Shown: positions 1 to 5,822 of the stretch, piece after piece | Layout of the letters: each line of letters begins with the position of its first letter | Numbering within the stretch: position 1 is the first letter of the stretch | Virus record (IMG/VR): IMGVR_UViG_3300009636_000029 | Location: 1-27,490 of that record | DNA: 27,490 nucleotides | Source of the DNA: a virus | Strand: one strand, 5' to 3' | Translations under genes and position numbers: made by a program | The notes under the pieces: model-generated | Seen by the model: only the letters and a program-made list of their open reading frames with translations | What the model was told of the DNA's origin: nothing | Database searches by the model: none

Positions 1-50
1 AACCCGCGCGAGCATCGCGGTGAGAGTTCAAAAAACGGGAGTGCGTTTTC

Positions 51-521
51 GTGACATTTCAACCAGGACAAGGCCCGCTCGCCAAGGTGATCGAACGAAA
101 ATTGCGGGAACGCGCCACTGCGGCAGCAGCCGCGCTCAGCGCGAAGCCACCTTATGCCGACGGCCCTATTTATGACGCGCCGCTGAATATCCCGCGATTT
201 CATGCCAATCGATCCATTCCGACGATCTCTGAAATCCGCGAGGCGGCTCAACGCCAGTTCGGCGTCTCGCGCATGGATATGATTGGAGAGCGTCGCAATC
301 GCGGCTTAATAGTCGCTCGGCACGCGGCGATGGCGGTGACGAAAGAGCTTACGCCGTATTCTCTATTGCAAATCGCCAGAGGATTCGGACGAGGCAACCA
401 CGCCACGGTCATCAATGCGCTCGCGAGTAATAAGGCTCGCGTCGATTCTGGAGAACTTTACAACGGCGTTCCACTGGAGAATCATATCAGTGCGATTAAG
501 GCAGCGGTCGCGCGCGAATAA
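51..521 (+). CDS. DnaA domain IV-like DNA-binding protein
   Basis: A 156-residue protein whose C-terminal two thirds (about residues 58-128) resembles DnaA domain IV, the helix-turn-helix region that binds DnaA boxes. Visible are IREAAQRQFGVSRMDMIG, a run of Arg and Ala (RRNRGLIVARHAAM) and FGRGNHATVINAL, which matches the DnaA signature region (usually FGxRDHxTVxxA). The AAA+ ATPase and N-terminal domains of full DnaA (about 450 residues) are absent; the first 55 residues are a low-complexity Ala/Pro-rich leader. The start is GTG at 51 with GGGAG about 9 bases upstream. Such stand-alone domains are known in alphaproteobacterial phages and could bind DnaA boxes at a phage origin or compete with host DnaA; which applies here is inference. 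It is followed 13 bases later by another rightward gene. Confidence 0.8.
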   Translation: MTFQPGQGPLAKVIERKLRERATAAAAALSAKPPYADGPIYDAPLNIPRFHANRSIPTISEIREAAQRQFGVSRMDMIGERRNRGLIVARHAAMAVTKELTPYSLLQIARGFGRGNHATVINALASNKARVDSGELYNGVPLENHISAIKAAVARE

Positions 522-534
522 GTAGGTCTACGAA

Positions 535-780
535 ATGAAGAAACGCGATCTTGAAGAGCTCTTGGTCATCGCCAACCAGCACGCGCGAGAGCGGACGGCG
601 AGAGCCGAGGAACTTTTGAAAAGCAATTCGAATCTGCTCGAACGCGCGCGCGCTGCGGAAACGGATCGCCGGATCGCGATTGAATTGCTGCTACTTGCTA
701 GAAAAATCATGGTCCCTGGGTCTGGATTAATCGCCGATAAGATCAGCGACTTTTTGATGGCGAGGGGGTTATTGGATTAA
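535..780 (+). CDS. small helical protein, unknown function
   Basis: An 81-residue product, strongly helical and charged (many Glu, Arg and Leu), with coiled-coil-like spacing over about residues 5-55 (EELLVIANQHARERTARAEE). No motif gives a function. It starts 13 bases after the DnaA-like gene, so the two are probably co-transcribed, and it is the last rightward gene before the terminator at 928-958. The ribosome-binding site is weak (AGGT about 10 bases upstream of ATG). An antisense frame is open over part of the gene but lacks the coding look of this one. Confidence 0.6.
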   Translation: MKKRDLEELLVIANQHARERTARAEELLKSNSNLLERARAAETDRRIAIELLLLARKIMVPGSGLIADKISDFLMARGLLD

Positions 781-927
781 AAACGACCGACGCCGGATAG
801 ACGGCACCGGAGGACGGCGCTATATCTCGCTTGTCCGGTGTAACCGAGGAACCGCTGCGCTCCGAGATCAATGGTCCCGCACCCGCACTGTTCTTCCGAT
901 TATTATCCGTGGCAAGAACCGGACGTA

Positions 928-958
928 AAAGGCCGCCTGGAGCAATCCGGCGGCCTTT
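928..958. terminator. bidirectional intrinsic terminator between converging units
   Basis: A perfect 10-bp stem, AAAGGCCGCC at 928-937 paired with GGCGGCCTTT at 949-958, encloses an 11-base loop. It lies between the rightward pair ending at 780 and the leftward operon ending at 1000. The T-run is better for leftward transcripts (TTTTACG) than for rightward ones (TTTGG). The rest of 781-999 shows no gene. Confidence 0.8.
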
Positions 959-999
959 GGCGTTTCAGAGCGTTTTGTTATTAGAACCAAATTCTCGCT

Positions 1000-1650
1000 T
1001 TATATGCCATGTGCAGTTAGCTCTGCCTCCTTGGCGACGTCAGCCTTATCGGCCTCGGCCAGAAGTTTCGCGATATGACCGTCTAGCCCCGCGCGCTCGG
1101 CCTCGGTTAGTCCGTGTCGGAACCAAGCATTGAAAACCTGCCTGCCTTCGGCGGCGTTAGCGTGGGCCACGGCGAGCACTACGCTGGGCTTGTTCGGCGC
1201 GTGGACGGGGGCGGCCGCAGCGGTTTCCGTCGTGGACTTATTGTCCTGTCCCGGTTCGACTGCAAACGTGTCATTTACGCTTGCGCCAATGAGAACTTCT
1301 CCCGCGACCTGCGGCGAAGGAGTTGCGTCCGCTTCGCCGGTTCCTGTGTTCTTCGGGCGCCGCTTTAAGTCGCCCGCATCACGCCGCGCCCGCGCTATGT
1401 GCGTCCCGGCCGTCTCGAACGCCTCGGACAATGCCGAATCCTTACGGGCGAGTGCCGCCTCGATTTGCTCGACCGTTAGGTCAGCGAGGCGCTGGGCAAG
1501 CGATCGTGGCTCGTGCGAAATAATCTCGGTTCCAAGGATGCTGATTTCCTCATTGTCGAGACCGATATAAATCAAGCCATTTTCAAGCGATGTCACACGC
1601 GCGCGGATCGTCACTTCGTCGCCAATGCTGATTTTTGTCACGTCAACCAT
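1000..1650 (-). CDS. phage protein of unknown function, last gene of leftward operon
   Basis: A 216-residue product. Residues 1-45 (ISIGDEVTIRARVTSLENG, then alternating hydrophobic strands) look like a small beta-barrel or OB-type fold. Residues 75-160 are low-complexity and Ala/Thr/Pro-rich. The tail (about 165-210, AAEGRQVFNAWFRHGLTEAE and following) resembles the short helical module often found at the C-terminus of phage recombination or accessory proteins. The start ATG abuts the stop of the upstream gene at 1651. No enzymatic motif is visible. Several overlapping + strand frames are open because the DNA is GC-rich, but only this frame has the gene-to-gene spacing and composition of its neighbours. 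Confidence 0.7.
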   Translation of the reverse strand: MVDVTKISIGDEVTIRARVTSLENGLIYIGLDNEEISILGTEIISHEPRSLAQRLADLTVEQIEAALARKDSALSEAFETAGTHIARARRDAGDLKRRPKNTGTGEADATPSPQVAGEVLIGASVNDTFAVEPGQDNKSTTETAAAAPVHAPNKPSVVLAVAHANAAEGRQVFNAWFRHGLTEAERAGLDGHIAKLLAEADKADVAKEAELTAHGI

Positions 1651-1839
1651 TTACTTTCCCCTCTCTGCAGCCTTCGCGGCCGCGGCGAATCGCAGCCGGC
1701 TTTCCAATTCCCGGCGCGCCAGCGTGCGCGTGACGGAATCTGTCCATGCGCCAGATATGATCTCGCGCAGTTCAGGGACTGTCGCATCCCGCAGGCGGAT
1801 TTGCAGCGCCTCGGTGCCGTCATCTGTGATCTCGGTCAT
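1651..1839 (-). CDS. small phage protein, unknown
   Basis: A 62-residue helical product with LRDATVPELREIISGAW in the middle and an Ala/Arg-rich end. It sits in the leftward operon: its stop directly abuts the ATG of the 216-residue gene, and its start is one base from the stop of the gene upstream. Function not recognised. Confidence 0.6.
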   Translation of the reverse strand: MTEITDDGTEALQIRLRDATVPELREIISGAWTDSVTRTLARRELESRLRFAAAAKAAERGK

Positions 1840-1840
1840 T

Positions 1841-2068
1841 TCACCACCTTTGATCCTTCACGCGCTTGCCGATGGCCCATCCGACAATCGATGACCAATG
1901 GCCTTCGAAATATCCCTTCGGATCATCGCCAAGGGCTTCCACAGCAGCCGGTGGGATGACGCTTTGCGGCAATTGCTGTTCGCGCTTGCGGCTCTTATCG
2001 TAAATTAGCCAAGGAATTGTTGGATCATTCGTCCTGAGTGGGCGTTGAACTTTAATGATCTCGGTCAT
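1841..2068 (-). CDS. small phage protein, unknown
   Basis: A 75-residue product beginning MTEIIKVQRPLRTNDPTIPW, with several Trp and aromatic residues (GYFEGHWSSIVGWAIGKRVK) in the second half. Its ATG overlaps the upstream stop in an ATGA (2065-2068), typical of translational coupling in this operon. The general style (basic, short, Trp-rich end) is that of small early phage proteins; no family is recognised with confidence. Confidence 0.65.
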   Translation of the reverse strand: MTEIIKVQRPLRTNDPTIPWLIYDKSRKREQQLPQSVIPPAAVEALGDDPKGYFEGHWSSIVGWAIGKRVKDQRW

Positions 2069-2412
2069 GCCATCCTCTCGTCTCTTCGTCGGTCGTATTC
2101 TCGATCCGGATCGGCTTCCTCGGCTTGGAGCTTATCCATGTCCACAGCCTCGATAAGCAGCCGCTCAAGCCATTTCGGGCAATCGAGGAAGAATGTGACC
2201 TCTCCGCTGCCACGCTCGCCTGGATACCGTTTGCGCGTCGTGTAGGGCCGCGCGCGGATGATCTCAATCTCTGGCCCGTCCGCTGGCTGCTCCCATGTCT
2301 GTGGCGAGCCCGGTGTGACATAAAAGTCGACCTCGACGAAAAATGCCGCATCATCGTTCTCGTTTAGGGTGATGACTTGGGTGTCGCTGTGCTTCGTGCG
2401 GTAGCGGCTCAT
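2065..2412 (-). CDS. phage protein, unknown, beta-rich
   Basis: A 115-residue product with mixed strands: a central beta-rich part (about residues 12-80, including AFFVEVDFYVTP and GSGEVTFFLDCPKWLERLL) and a highly charged tail (ADPDREYDRRRDERM). It is coupled to both neighbours by ATGA overlaps at 2065-2068 and 2409-2412. No catalytic motif is visible. It is clearly coding, given its composition and packing, but of unknown function. Confidence 0.65.
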   Translation of the reverse strand: MSRYRTKHSDTQVITLNENDDAAFFVEVDFYVTPGSPQTWEQPADGPEIEIIRARPYTTRKRYPGERGSGEVTFFLDCPKWLERLLIEAVDMDKLQAEEADPDREYDRRRDERMA

Positions 2413-2612
2413 ATCGCCTTCCCCTCGATCTCGACCAAATCCAAGTCACCCTCGACATTGAGCGACGCGACAACGGAATCGCCGTCGATCATTCCAAGAT
2501 GGGCCTCGTGCTCGGCGAACATTGCGCGGACCTTCGCGGCGGCGCTCGCCAGATCGTTCGCATTGACGCGGATCGTCGTCGTCAGTGTGCAATCGAATAG
2601 GTAATTCTTCAT
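2409..2612 (-). CDS. small phage protein, unknown
   Basis: A 67-residue product beginning MKNYLFDCTLTTTIRVNAND, with a helix rich in Ala and Lys and an acidic end; it resembles small ferredoxin-like or DUF-type phage proteins. The start at 2612 is chosen because GGGAGG lies 6 bases upstream. A longer version starting at 2678 is also possible, because that ATG overlaps the upstream stop in an ATGA; it would add 22 residues. The stop overlaps the next start at 2409-2412. Confidence 0.6.
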   Translation of the reverse strand: MKNYLFDCTLTTTIRVNANDLASAAAKVRAMFAEHEAHLGMIDGDSVVASLNVEGDLDLVEIEGKAI

Positions 2613-2674
2613 CGTGCCTCCCTGCGCTTGCTCCGCCCGAATCGTGTCAAGAAATGCACTTATGCCCAAGCCGA

Positions 2675-2929
2675 TCATGGCGCAGTCCTCTCGCGCTGGC
2701 GCTGCGCTCGCATGGCAAGCTCGCCATCGATTATCCCCAAATCCCAAGCCGAGAAACGTGACGGGGACTCGCCCTTACCCTTCTCGGCCCATGCGGCGAC
2801 AGCTTGTTCGAGGCGCTCTACGCGTTTGCGCTCGCGGTCAATGTCATCCAAAGCCATCTTTGGATCGACGACCGCCGCGAGATGGGCGTCGAGATTCTGA
2901 AAATAGGCGGTGACGTCTTTGGCGCTCAT
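2675..2929 (-). CDS. helical phage protein, unknown
   Basis: An 84-residue helical product (MSAKDVTAYFQNLDAHLAAV, then a charged coiled-coil-like stretch around residues 25-50). GGAGG lies 6 bases upstream of the ATG. It is probably the first gene of a transcription sub-unit, because the DNA immediately upstream (2948-2973) carries an element repeated before another leftward gene at 20120-20144. Function not recognised. Confidence 0.65.
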   Translation of the reverse strand: MSAKDVTAYFQNLDAHLAAVVDPKMALDDIDRERKRVERLEQAVAAWAEKGKGESPSRFSAWDLGIIDGELAMRAQRQRERTAP

Positions 2930-2947
2930 TTCATCCTCCGTGGCAGG

Positions 2948-2974
2948 TGTTTCTCACTAAATTAAATCTAACAT
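2948..2974 (-). promoter_or_regulatory. repeated upstream element (copy 1)
   Basis: Read leftward this is ATGTTAGATTTAATTTA followed by GTGAGAAAC. It is almost identical to 20120-20144 (CTGTTAGATTTAATTTA then CGTGAAAC). Both copies lie upstream of a leftward gene, AT-rich in a GC-rich genome, with a GAAAC end like the dyads at 5234 and 13019. TAGATT could be a -10 box with TTGCTA 16 bases further upstream. Likely a promoter plus operator; the exact role is inference. Confidence 0.5.
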
Positions 2975-2992
2975 ACCGCGTGAAATTAGCAA

Positions 2993-3118
2993 CTAATATT
3001 TCCGCCGTGAAACAATAACCGCCGGCGCCTTGAGATGCTGCCGCGCCTTGTCGAAAAGCGCCATGACGCCCGCTAGGTCGCCGATAGCGGTCTTCGTGCG
3101 CTCTGAAAATACGCTCAT
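2993..3118 (-). CDS. very small phage protein, unknown
   Basis: A 41-residue product, MSVFSERTKTAIGDLAGVMA and following, ending in VSRRKY. The start at 3118 is preferred over upstream starts because it falls just 2 bases after the stop of the neighbouring gene (3121) and the extended N-terminus looks non-coding. GGGG lies about 8 bases upstream. It is a probable coding gene of this tightly packed operon, but short; function unknown. Confidence 0.5.
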   Translation of the reverse strand: MSVFSERTKTAIGDLAGVMALFDKARQHLKAPAVIVSRRKY

Positions 3119-3120
3119 TG

Positions 3121-3342
3121 TTAATGCCCCGTGATGAGCGACACGTGTCCGCCAAGAGTCTCGATGACGTATTCTCCCGCGATGTTCGCAAGGGCAGCGC
3201 ATGCCATTTGCAGATTGCATCGCTCGGACGCTGGCAATCTCCTCTGCTCTCGCATGAATGCGGCAAAGCGTTTTGCAAGTTCCTCGCCGTCGAAATCTAT
3301 TATGGTTCCGGCCGCAAGTTTAACTTCTGATTCATCGCTCAT
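3121..3342 (-). CDS. small phage protein, unknown
   Basis: A 73-residue product (MSDESEVKLAAGTIIDFDGE, then a helical basic middle and a hydrophobic end containing ALANIAGEYVIETLGGH). It is coupled to the upstream gene by an ATGA overlap at 3339-3342. Function not recognised; no membrane segment. Confidence 0.6.
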   Translation of the reverse strand: MSDESEVKLAAGTIIDFDGEELAKRFAAFMREQRRLPASERCNLQMACAALANIAGEYVIETLGGHVSLITGH

Positions 3343-3653
3343 TTGGTGGTCTCCTTAACGATCCGAATCACCTTGGCGGTCGATGGCATCTCGATCCACG
3401 CGAGCCACTTATCGAGATCAGCCCGCGTAGCGAAGATGCGGAACTGCTTGTTACCGCATGGAAGCGTTCCAACCAAGTCGCATAAGTCGTAAATTCGCAT
3501 AGGGACGACGGGTTGACCGCTGGCATTCATATCATCCGGCTGAACCAGATAAGCCTCTTCACTGAGGCGGCGGATGAATCGCCCCGTGATGTAAGTCTCG
3601 CCGCTATCGGATAGGAACCACATTCCGGTGAGATCGGACGCGGGTTTGGTCAT
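3339..3653 (-). CDS. phage protein, unknown
   Basis: A 104-residue product. It has a beta-rich N-terminal half (TGMWFLSDSGETYITGRF, GQPVVPMRIYDLCD) and a C-terminal helix with DLDKWLAWIEMP. It overlaps the downstream gene by ATGA and has AGGAGGA about 7 bases upstream of its ATG. No catalytic motif can be named. Confidence 0.65.
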   Translation of the reverse strand: MTKPASDLTGMWFLSDSGETYITGRFIRRLSEEAYLVQPDDMNASGQPVVPMRIYDLCDLVGTLPCGNKQFRIFATRADLDKWLAWIEMPSTAKVIRIVKETTK

Positions 3654-3665
3654 GGATAAATCCTC

Positions 3666-3911
3666 CTAGCGCGATTTAAGCGCGTATGCGGCATTAAGTG
3701 TTTTGACCATCATCGTCGTGAAACGATCCTTCGCATATGGCTTGCCGAAGCCATCACATTTCACTTTGGCTCGCACGCCGTTCGGTAAAACTTCGATGAT
3801 CTCGATTTCCTTTTTGCTTCGCCCGTCATCGTCAGGTTCGATGCCGGTGTAATACGGACCGACTCTGACCTCTCCCCAAATCTGTCCGACTTGCGGCATA
3901 CGCTTTGGCAT
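3666..3911 (-). CDS. small phage protein, SH3-like beta fold suspected
   Basis: An 81-residue product starting MPKRMPQVGQIWGEV; the GQIW-strand-turn pattern (VGQIWGEVRVGPYY, then IEIIEVLPNGVRAKVKCDG) resembles small SH3-like barrel phage proteins. The start at 3911 has GAGG 8 bases upstream; an ATG at 3929 would add 6 residues. It is separated from the next leftward gene upstream by the gene-less RNA-like stretch 3962-4551. Confidence 0.65.
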   Translation of the reverse strand: MPKRMPQVGQIWGEVRVGPYYTGIEPDDDGRSKKEIEIIEVLPNGVRAKVKCDGFGKPYAKDRFTTMMVKTLNAAYALKSR

Positions 3912-3961
3912 CTCAGTATCCTCTATCATGACCTTTGGTGAGTGGGTTGGTGGTTTGACTG

Positions 3962-4551
3962 CGCACAGACACAGTTCCGCTTTCCGCTAAGGACCGGCCC
4001 CCCTTACAACGGGAACCTGTGCGGTTAGTGCTGGCCCTGTGAGTTTGGACCGGAACAGGTCGATTGGCGCTGCTCCAGCTTAACGCGACTCCTACTTCCG
4101 ATTTCCCAAGCTGATTTTGGTTTGGCGGACCCTTTACCGCCCCGACCGCTTTGAGCCGTATGCTATGGCTTGGATATGGGTTCGGCCTCACAAGCCTCGC
4201 CCGGTGTGGAAAGTCCCGTTGCGTATGGAATGATGGCGTAAGCCGTAACCATATCGGCGGGAGAAAGAGCACCTCGAAAGATTTTGCCACGCCTATCCGT
4301 AGGCTTTGTCCGTCAGGCTCGATCAGCCGCATGGGCTGGGCCGCGCGTTGGTAACGGCACGCGCTGGTTATGACCCCGTTTACAACGGAGTTTTTCATGG
4401 AGGGCGGAGAAAGGGATTGTGCGCGGAGGCGCGCTGCGGTATTAAACGCGAGTTCGTAGCGGCTCCTTTCCGCTTTGACACGTTCACAGCGATGGCCTCG
4501 ATAGCCGTTGTGGACATTGGCGGGTCGAGACGTTGGTCGCGTCTCCCCGCC
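3962..4551 (+). ncRNA. candidate large structured non-coding RNA
   Basis: About 590 bases lack a credible gene: the only long frame here (leftward, 3913-4611) has the scrambled composition of a chance frame. The stretch is dense in perfect local helices. Examples: CGCACAG 3962-3968 with CTGTGCG 4017-4023, stacked next to GTTCC/GGAAC and TAAGG/CCTTA; CAGCTT 4076 with AAGCTG 4108; GGCGG 4124 with CCGCC 4137; AGCCGTA 4154 with TATGGCT 4164; GCCTA-TCCG-TAGGC 4291-4304; GCGCGT 4343 with ACGCGC 4359; CCGTT 4376 with AACGG 4384; AGCGG 4458 with CCGCT 4470; and a 12-bp bulged stem 4519-4551. The + strand is favoured as the RNA, because there a UNCG loop (TCCG), a GNRA loop (GTAA at 4238-4241) and G-U wobbles form; on the other strand they are lost. 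Class unknown; phage giant RNAs of the GOLLD or ROOL kind are a possibility only. Confidence 0.5.
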
Positions 4552-4561
4552 GCCCTCTTTC

Positions 4562-4885
4562 CTAAATCTTTGCTGGCGCATTGTCAACCTTTTGTAATTC
4601 AGCTTTATCAATGCGTTTTTGTGCGAGCCCTTTGACGGCAGGTTCGGTATGCTTCCGTCGATCCTCGGGCGTCATCGCATCCCATCTGGCCCGCGCGGAC
4701 TCGGCCCGCGTTGGCTTCACCCAAGCGGCGATACCCGCCTCAAGAGCCGCACGAGCGCTTTCATGCGCGATCTTGATTTCCCCCGGCATCAATTCATCAT
4801 AGCCTCGCCCTTCGGGGAAATGCGACCCGAGCACGGCCCCATAGGCTCGCGCTGCCGCTTCGACCATTGCATCTGTGACTTTCAT
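4562..4885 (-). CDS. phage protein, unknown
   Basis: A 107-residue product beginning MKVTDAMVEAAARAYGAVLG, a helical N-terminus of a style common in small phage proteins, followed by a charged Ala/Arg-rich helix around residues 40-85. The start at 4885 is preferred because GGTGAAG lies upstream; an in-frame ATG at 4894 would add 3 residues. It is the second gene of the leftward operon, and its stop lies next to the 3' end of the RNA-like stretch. Confidence 0.65.
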   Translation of the reverse strand: MKVTDAMVEAAARAYGAVLGSHFPEGRGYDELMPGEIKIAHESARAALEAGIAAWVKPTRAESARARWDAMTPEDRRKHTEPAVKGLAQKRIDKAELQKVDNAPAKI

Positions 4886-4887
4886 CT

Positions 4888-5103
4888 TCACCATCCTATG
4901 TGTTTGGAGATTTCCGGCGTGAAGCCGCCTACTTCCTTGAAGCGCTCCGCGATACGATCCATAACGGCGACCTCTTGCTCCATTACGGCTTCAAAATTGT
5001 CTCGGCCGATAGCCCACGCGCCGGGTGAGTTTAGGTGTCGCCACCAGCGACAAAGCTGCACTCGGTCGGCCCGCTCAACTTGTTCCAGCGTTGGGTATTG
5101 CAT
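4888..5103 (-). CDS. conserved small phage protein, unknown
   Basis: A 71-residue product, MQYPTLEQVERADRVQLCRW and following, ending in FTPEISKHIGW. It looks like a widespread small alphaproteobacterial phage protein with the pattern YPTLEQVE, RWW, SPG, IGR and a GGFTPEISKxIGW end; this family recognition is from memory. The start at 5103 is chosen because GGAG lies 6 bases upstream; ATG at 5106 and TTG at 5115 are alternatives. It is the first clear gene of the leftward operon. Confidence 0.7.
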   Translation of the reverse strand: MQYPTLEQVERADRVQLCRWWRHLNSPGAWAIGRDNFEAVMEQEVAVMDRIAERFKEVGGFTPEISKHIGW

Positions 5104-5115
5104 CATTTTCTCCAA

Positions 5116-5229
5116 TTATCTCGCGTGATCCGCGTCGAGTGATTTGTTACAGCTCACGATAGATAGCTTGCACCATCTCAACATGGCCGCGACCTCCGGC
5201 CCTCGTGATTTGGCCTCGCGCCAAACCAT
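5116..5229 (-). CDS. possible 37-codon leader gene
   Basis: A short frame, MVWREAKSRGPEVAAMLRWC and following, ends one base before the next leftward frame. It starts beside the operator-like dyad at 5234. The ribosome-binding site is weak (GGAA). It could be a leader peptide or a chance frame; the same DNA also holds a candidate rightward promoter, which lowers its likelihood. Confidence 0.25.
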   Translation of the reverse strand: MVWREAKSRGPEVAAMLRWCKLSIVSCNKSLDADHAR

Positions 5230-5257
5230 TTAATGTTTCCAATGTGAAACAAAACGC
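5209..5257 (+). promoter_or_regulatory. operator-like dyad with candidate rightward promoter
   Basis: TGTTTC 5234-5239 and GAAACA 5246-5251 form a perfect 6-bp inverted repeat with a 6-base spacer. Read on the opposite strand it starts GTTTCACATTGGAAACA, which differs by one base from GTTTCACAATGGAAACA at 13019-13035. TAATGT (5231-5236) with TTTGGC 16 bases upstream could be a promoter for the terminase and head genes. The rest of 5104-5450 holds no clear gene; an A-rich hairpin (GCGTTG 5413-5418 with CAACGC 5430-5435) lies just before the small terminase start. Confidence 0.5.
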
Positions 5258-5450
5258 GGGAAATAGCAAGACATAAATGAGGGATTGCGACAAGACGCGG
5301 AAAGCCGCATATTCATTGCCGGGACAGTGCCGACAGACACGCGCGCGACAAAATGCGAAAATTTAGTCGCAACAATGATATAAAAAGATGTTGCGCTTGC
5401 GGAAATCAAATGGCGTTGAAAAATAAAATCAACGCAATCGGAAAAAATCA

Positions 5451-5822
5451 ATGGCGGGCACAGGTGGAAAGCGTCCAGGAGCTGGAAGACCAAGAGGGGC
5501 GAAGAGCGCACGCCCAAAATCGGCTGTGGCGAGAGAAGTAGCAAAGAAGGCATTGCGCGCCGATGTGACGCCATTGGACGTCATGCTCCGCGCGATGCAC
5601 GCTGCTTTGAAAAAAGATAATCTAAAAGAAGCTCATAATTACGCAAAAGACGCTGCGCCATATATTCATCCCAAACTGGCGGCGATGACACATTCAGGTC
5701 CGAACGGCGGACCGATCGAATACCGCAACCTGGAAAAGCTGACGGATGACGAACTGCGAGCAGCCATCGCGATCCAGCGTAAACTTGCCGCCTCTGACGA
5801 TCCTGCTGGCGGAACTAGCTAG
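5451..5822 (+). CDS. terminase small subunit-like protein
   Basis: A 123-residue product directly upstream of and overlapping the large terminase. The N-terminus is basic and Gly/Pro-rich (GTGGKRPGAGRPRGAKS), of the AT-hook-like kind seen in many phage small terminases. A helical middle (PLDVMLRAMHAALKKDNLKE, then AHNYAKDAAPYIHPKLAAM) and a C-terminal ELRAAIAIQRKLA helix follow. The role would be recognition of the phage packaging site and delivery of DNA to the large subunit. The call rests on position, size and this domain layout, which match small terminases of related phages. The ribosome-binding site is weak (GGA about 8 bases before ATG). Confidence 0.75.
   Translation: MAGTGGKRPGAGRPRGAKSARPKSAVAREVAKKALRADVTPLDVMLRAMHAALKKDNLKEAHNYAKDAAPYIHPKLAAMTHSGPNGGPIEYRNLEKLTDDELRAAIAIQRKLAASDDPAGGTS

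Noticed and set aside
1000-1959. Rightward frames of 84-148 codons opposite the first leftward genes
   Set aside because: No ribosome-binding sites, no family likeness and overlap with tightly coupled leftward genes.
3000-3020. Third copy of the GTTTC/GAAAC dyad
   Set aside because: Only one arm matches and the bases are the coding end (VSRRKY) of a small gene.
4151-4170. Group II intron domain V suggested by GAGCCGTATGC
   Set aside because: The partner half of the domain V hairpin with its GAAA-type loop is absent; the word forms a different 7-bp hairpin here.
3913-4611. 232-codon leftward frame
   Set aside because: Composition is scrambled (many Arg, Ser, Pro), it overlaps two well-supported genes, and the DNA is better explained by RNA helices.
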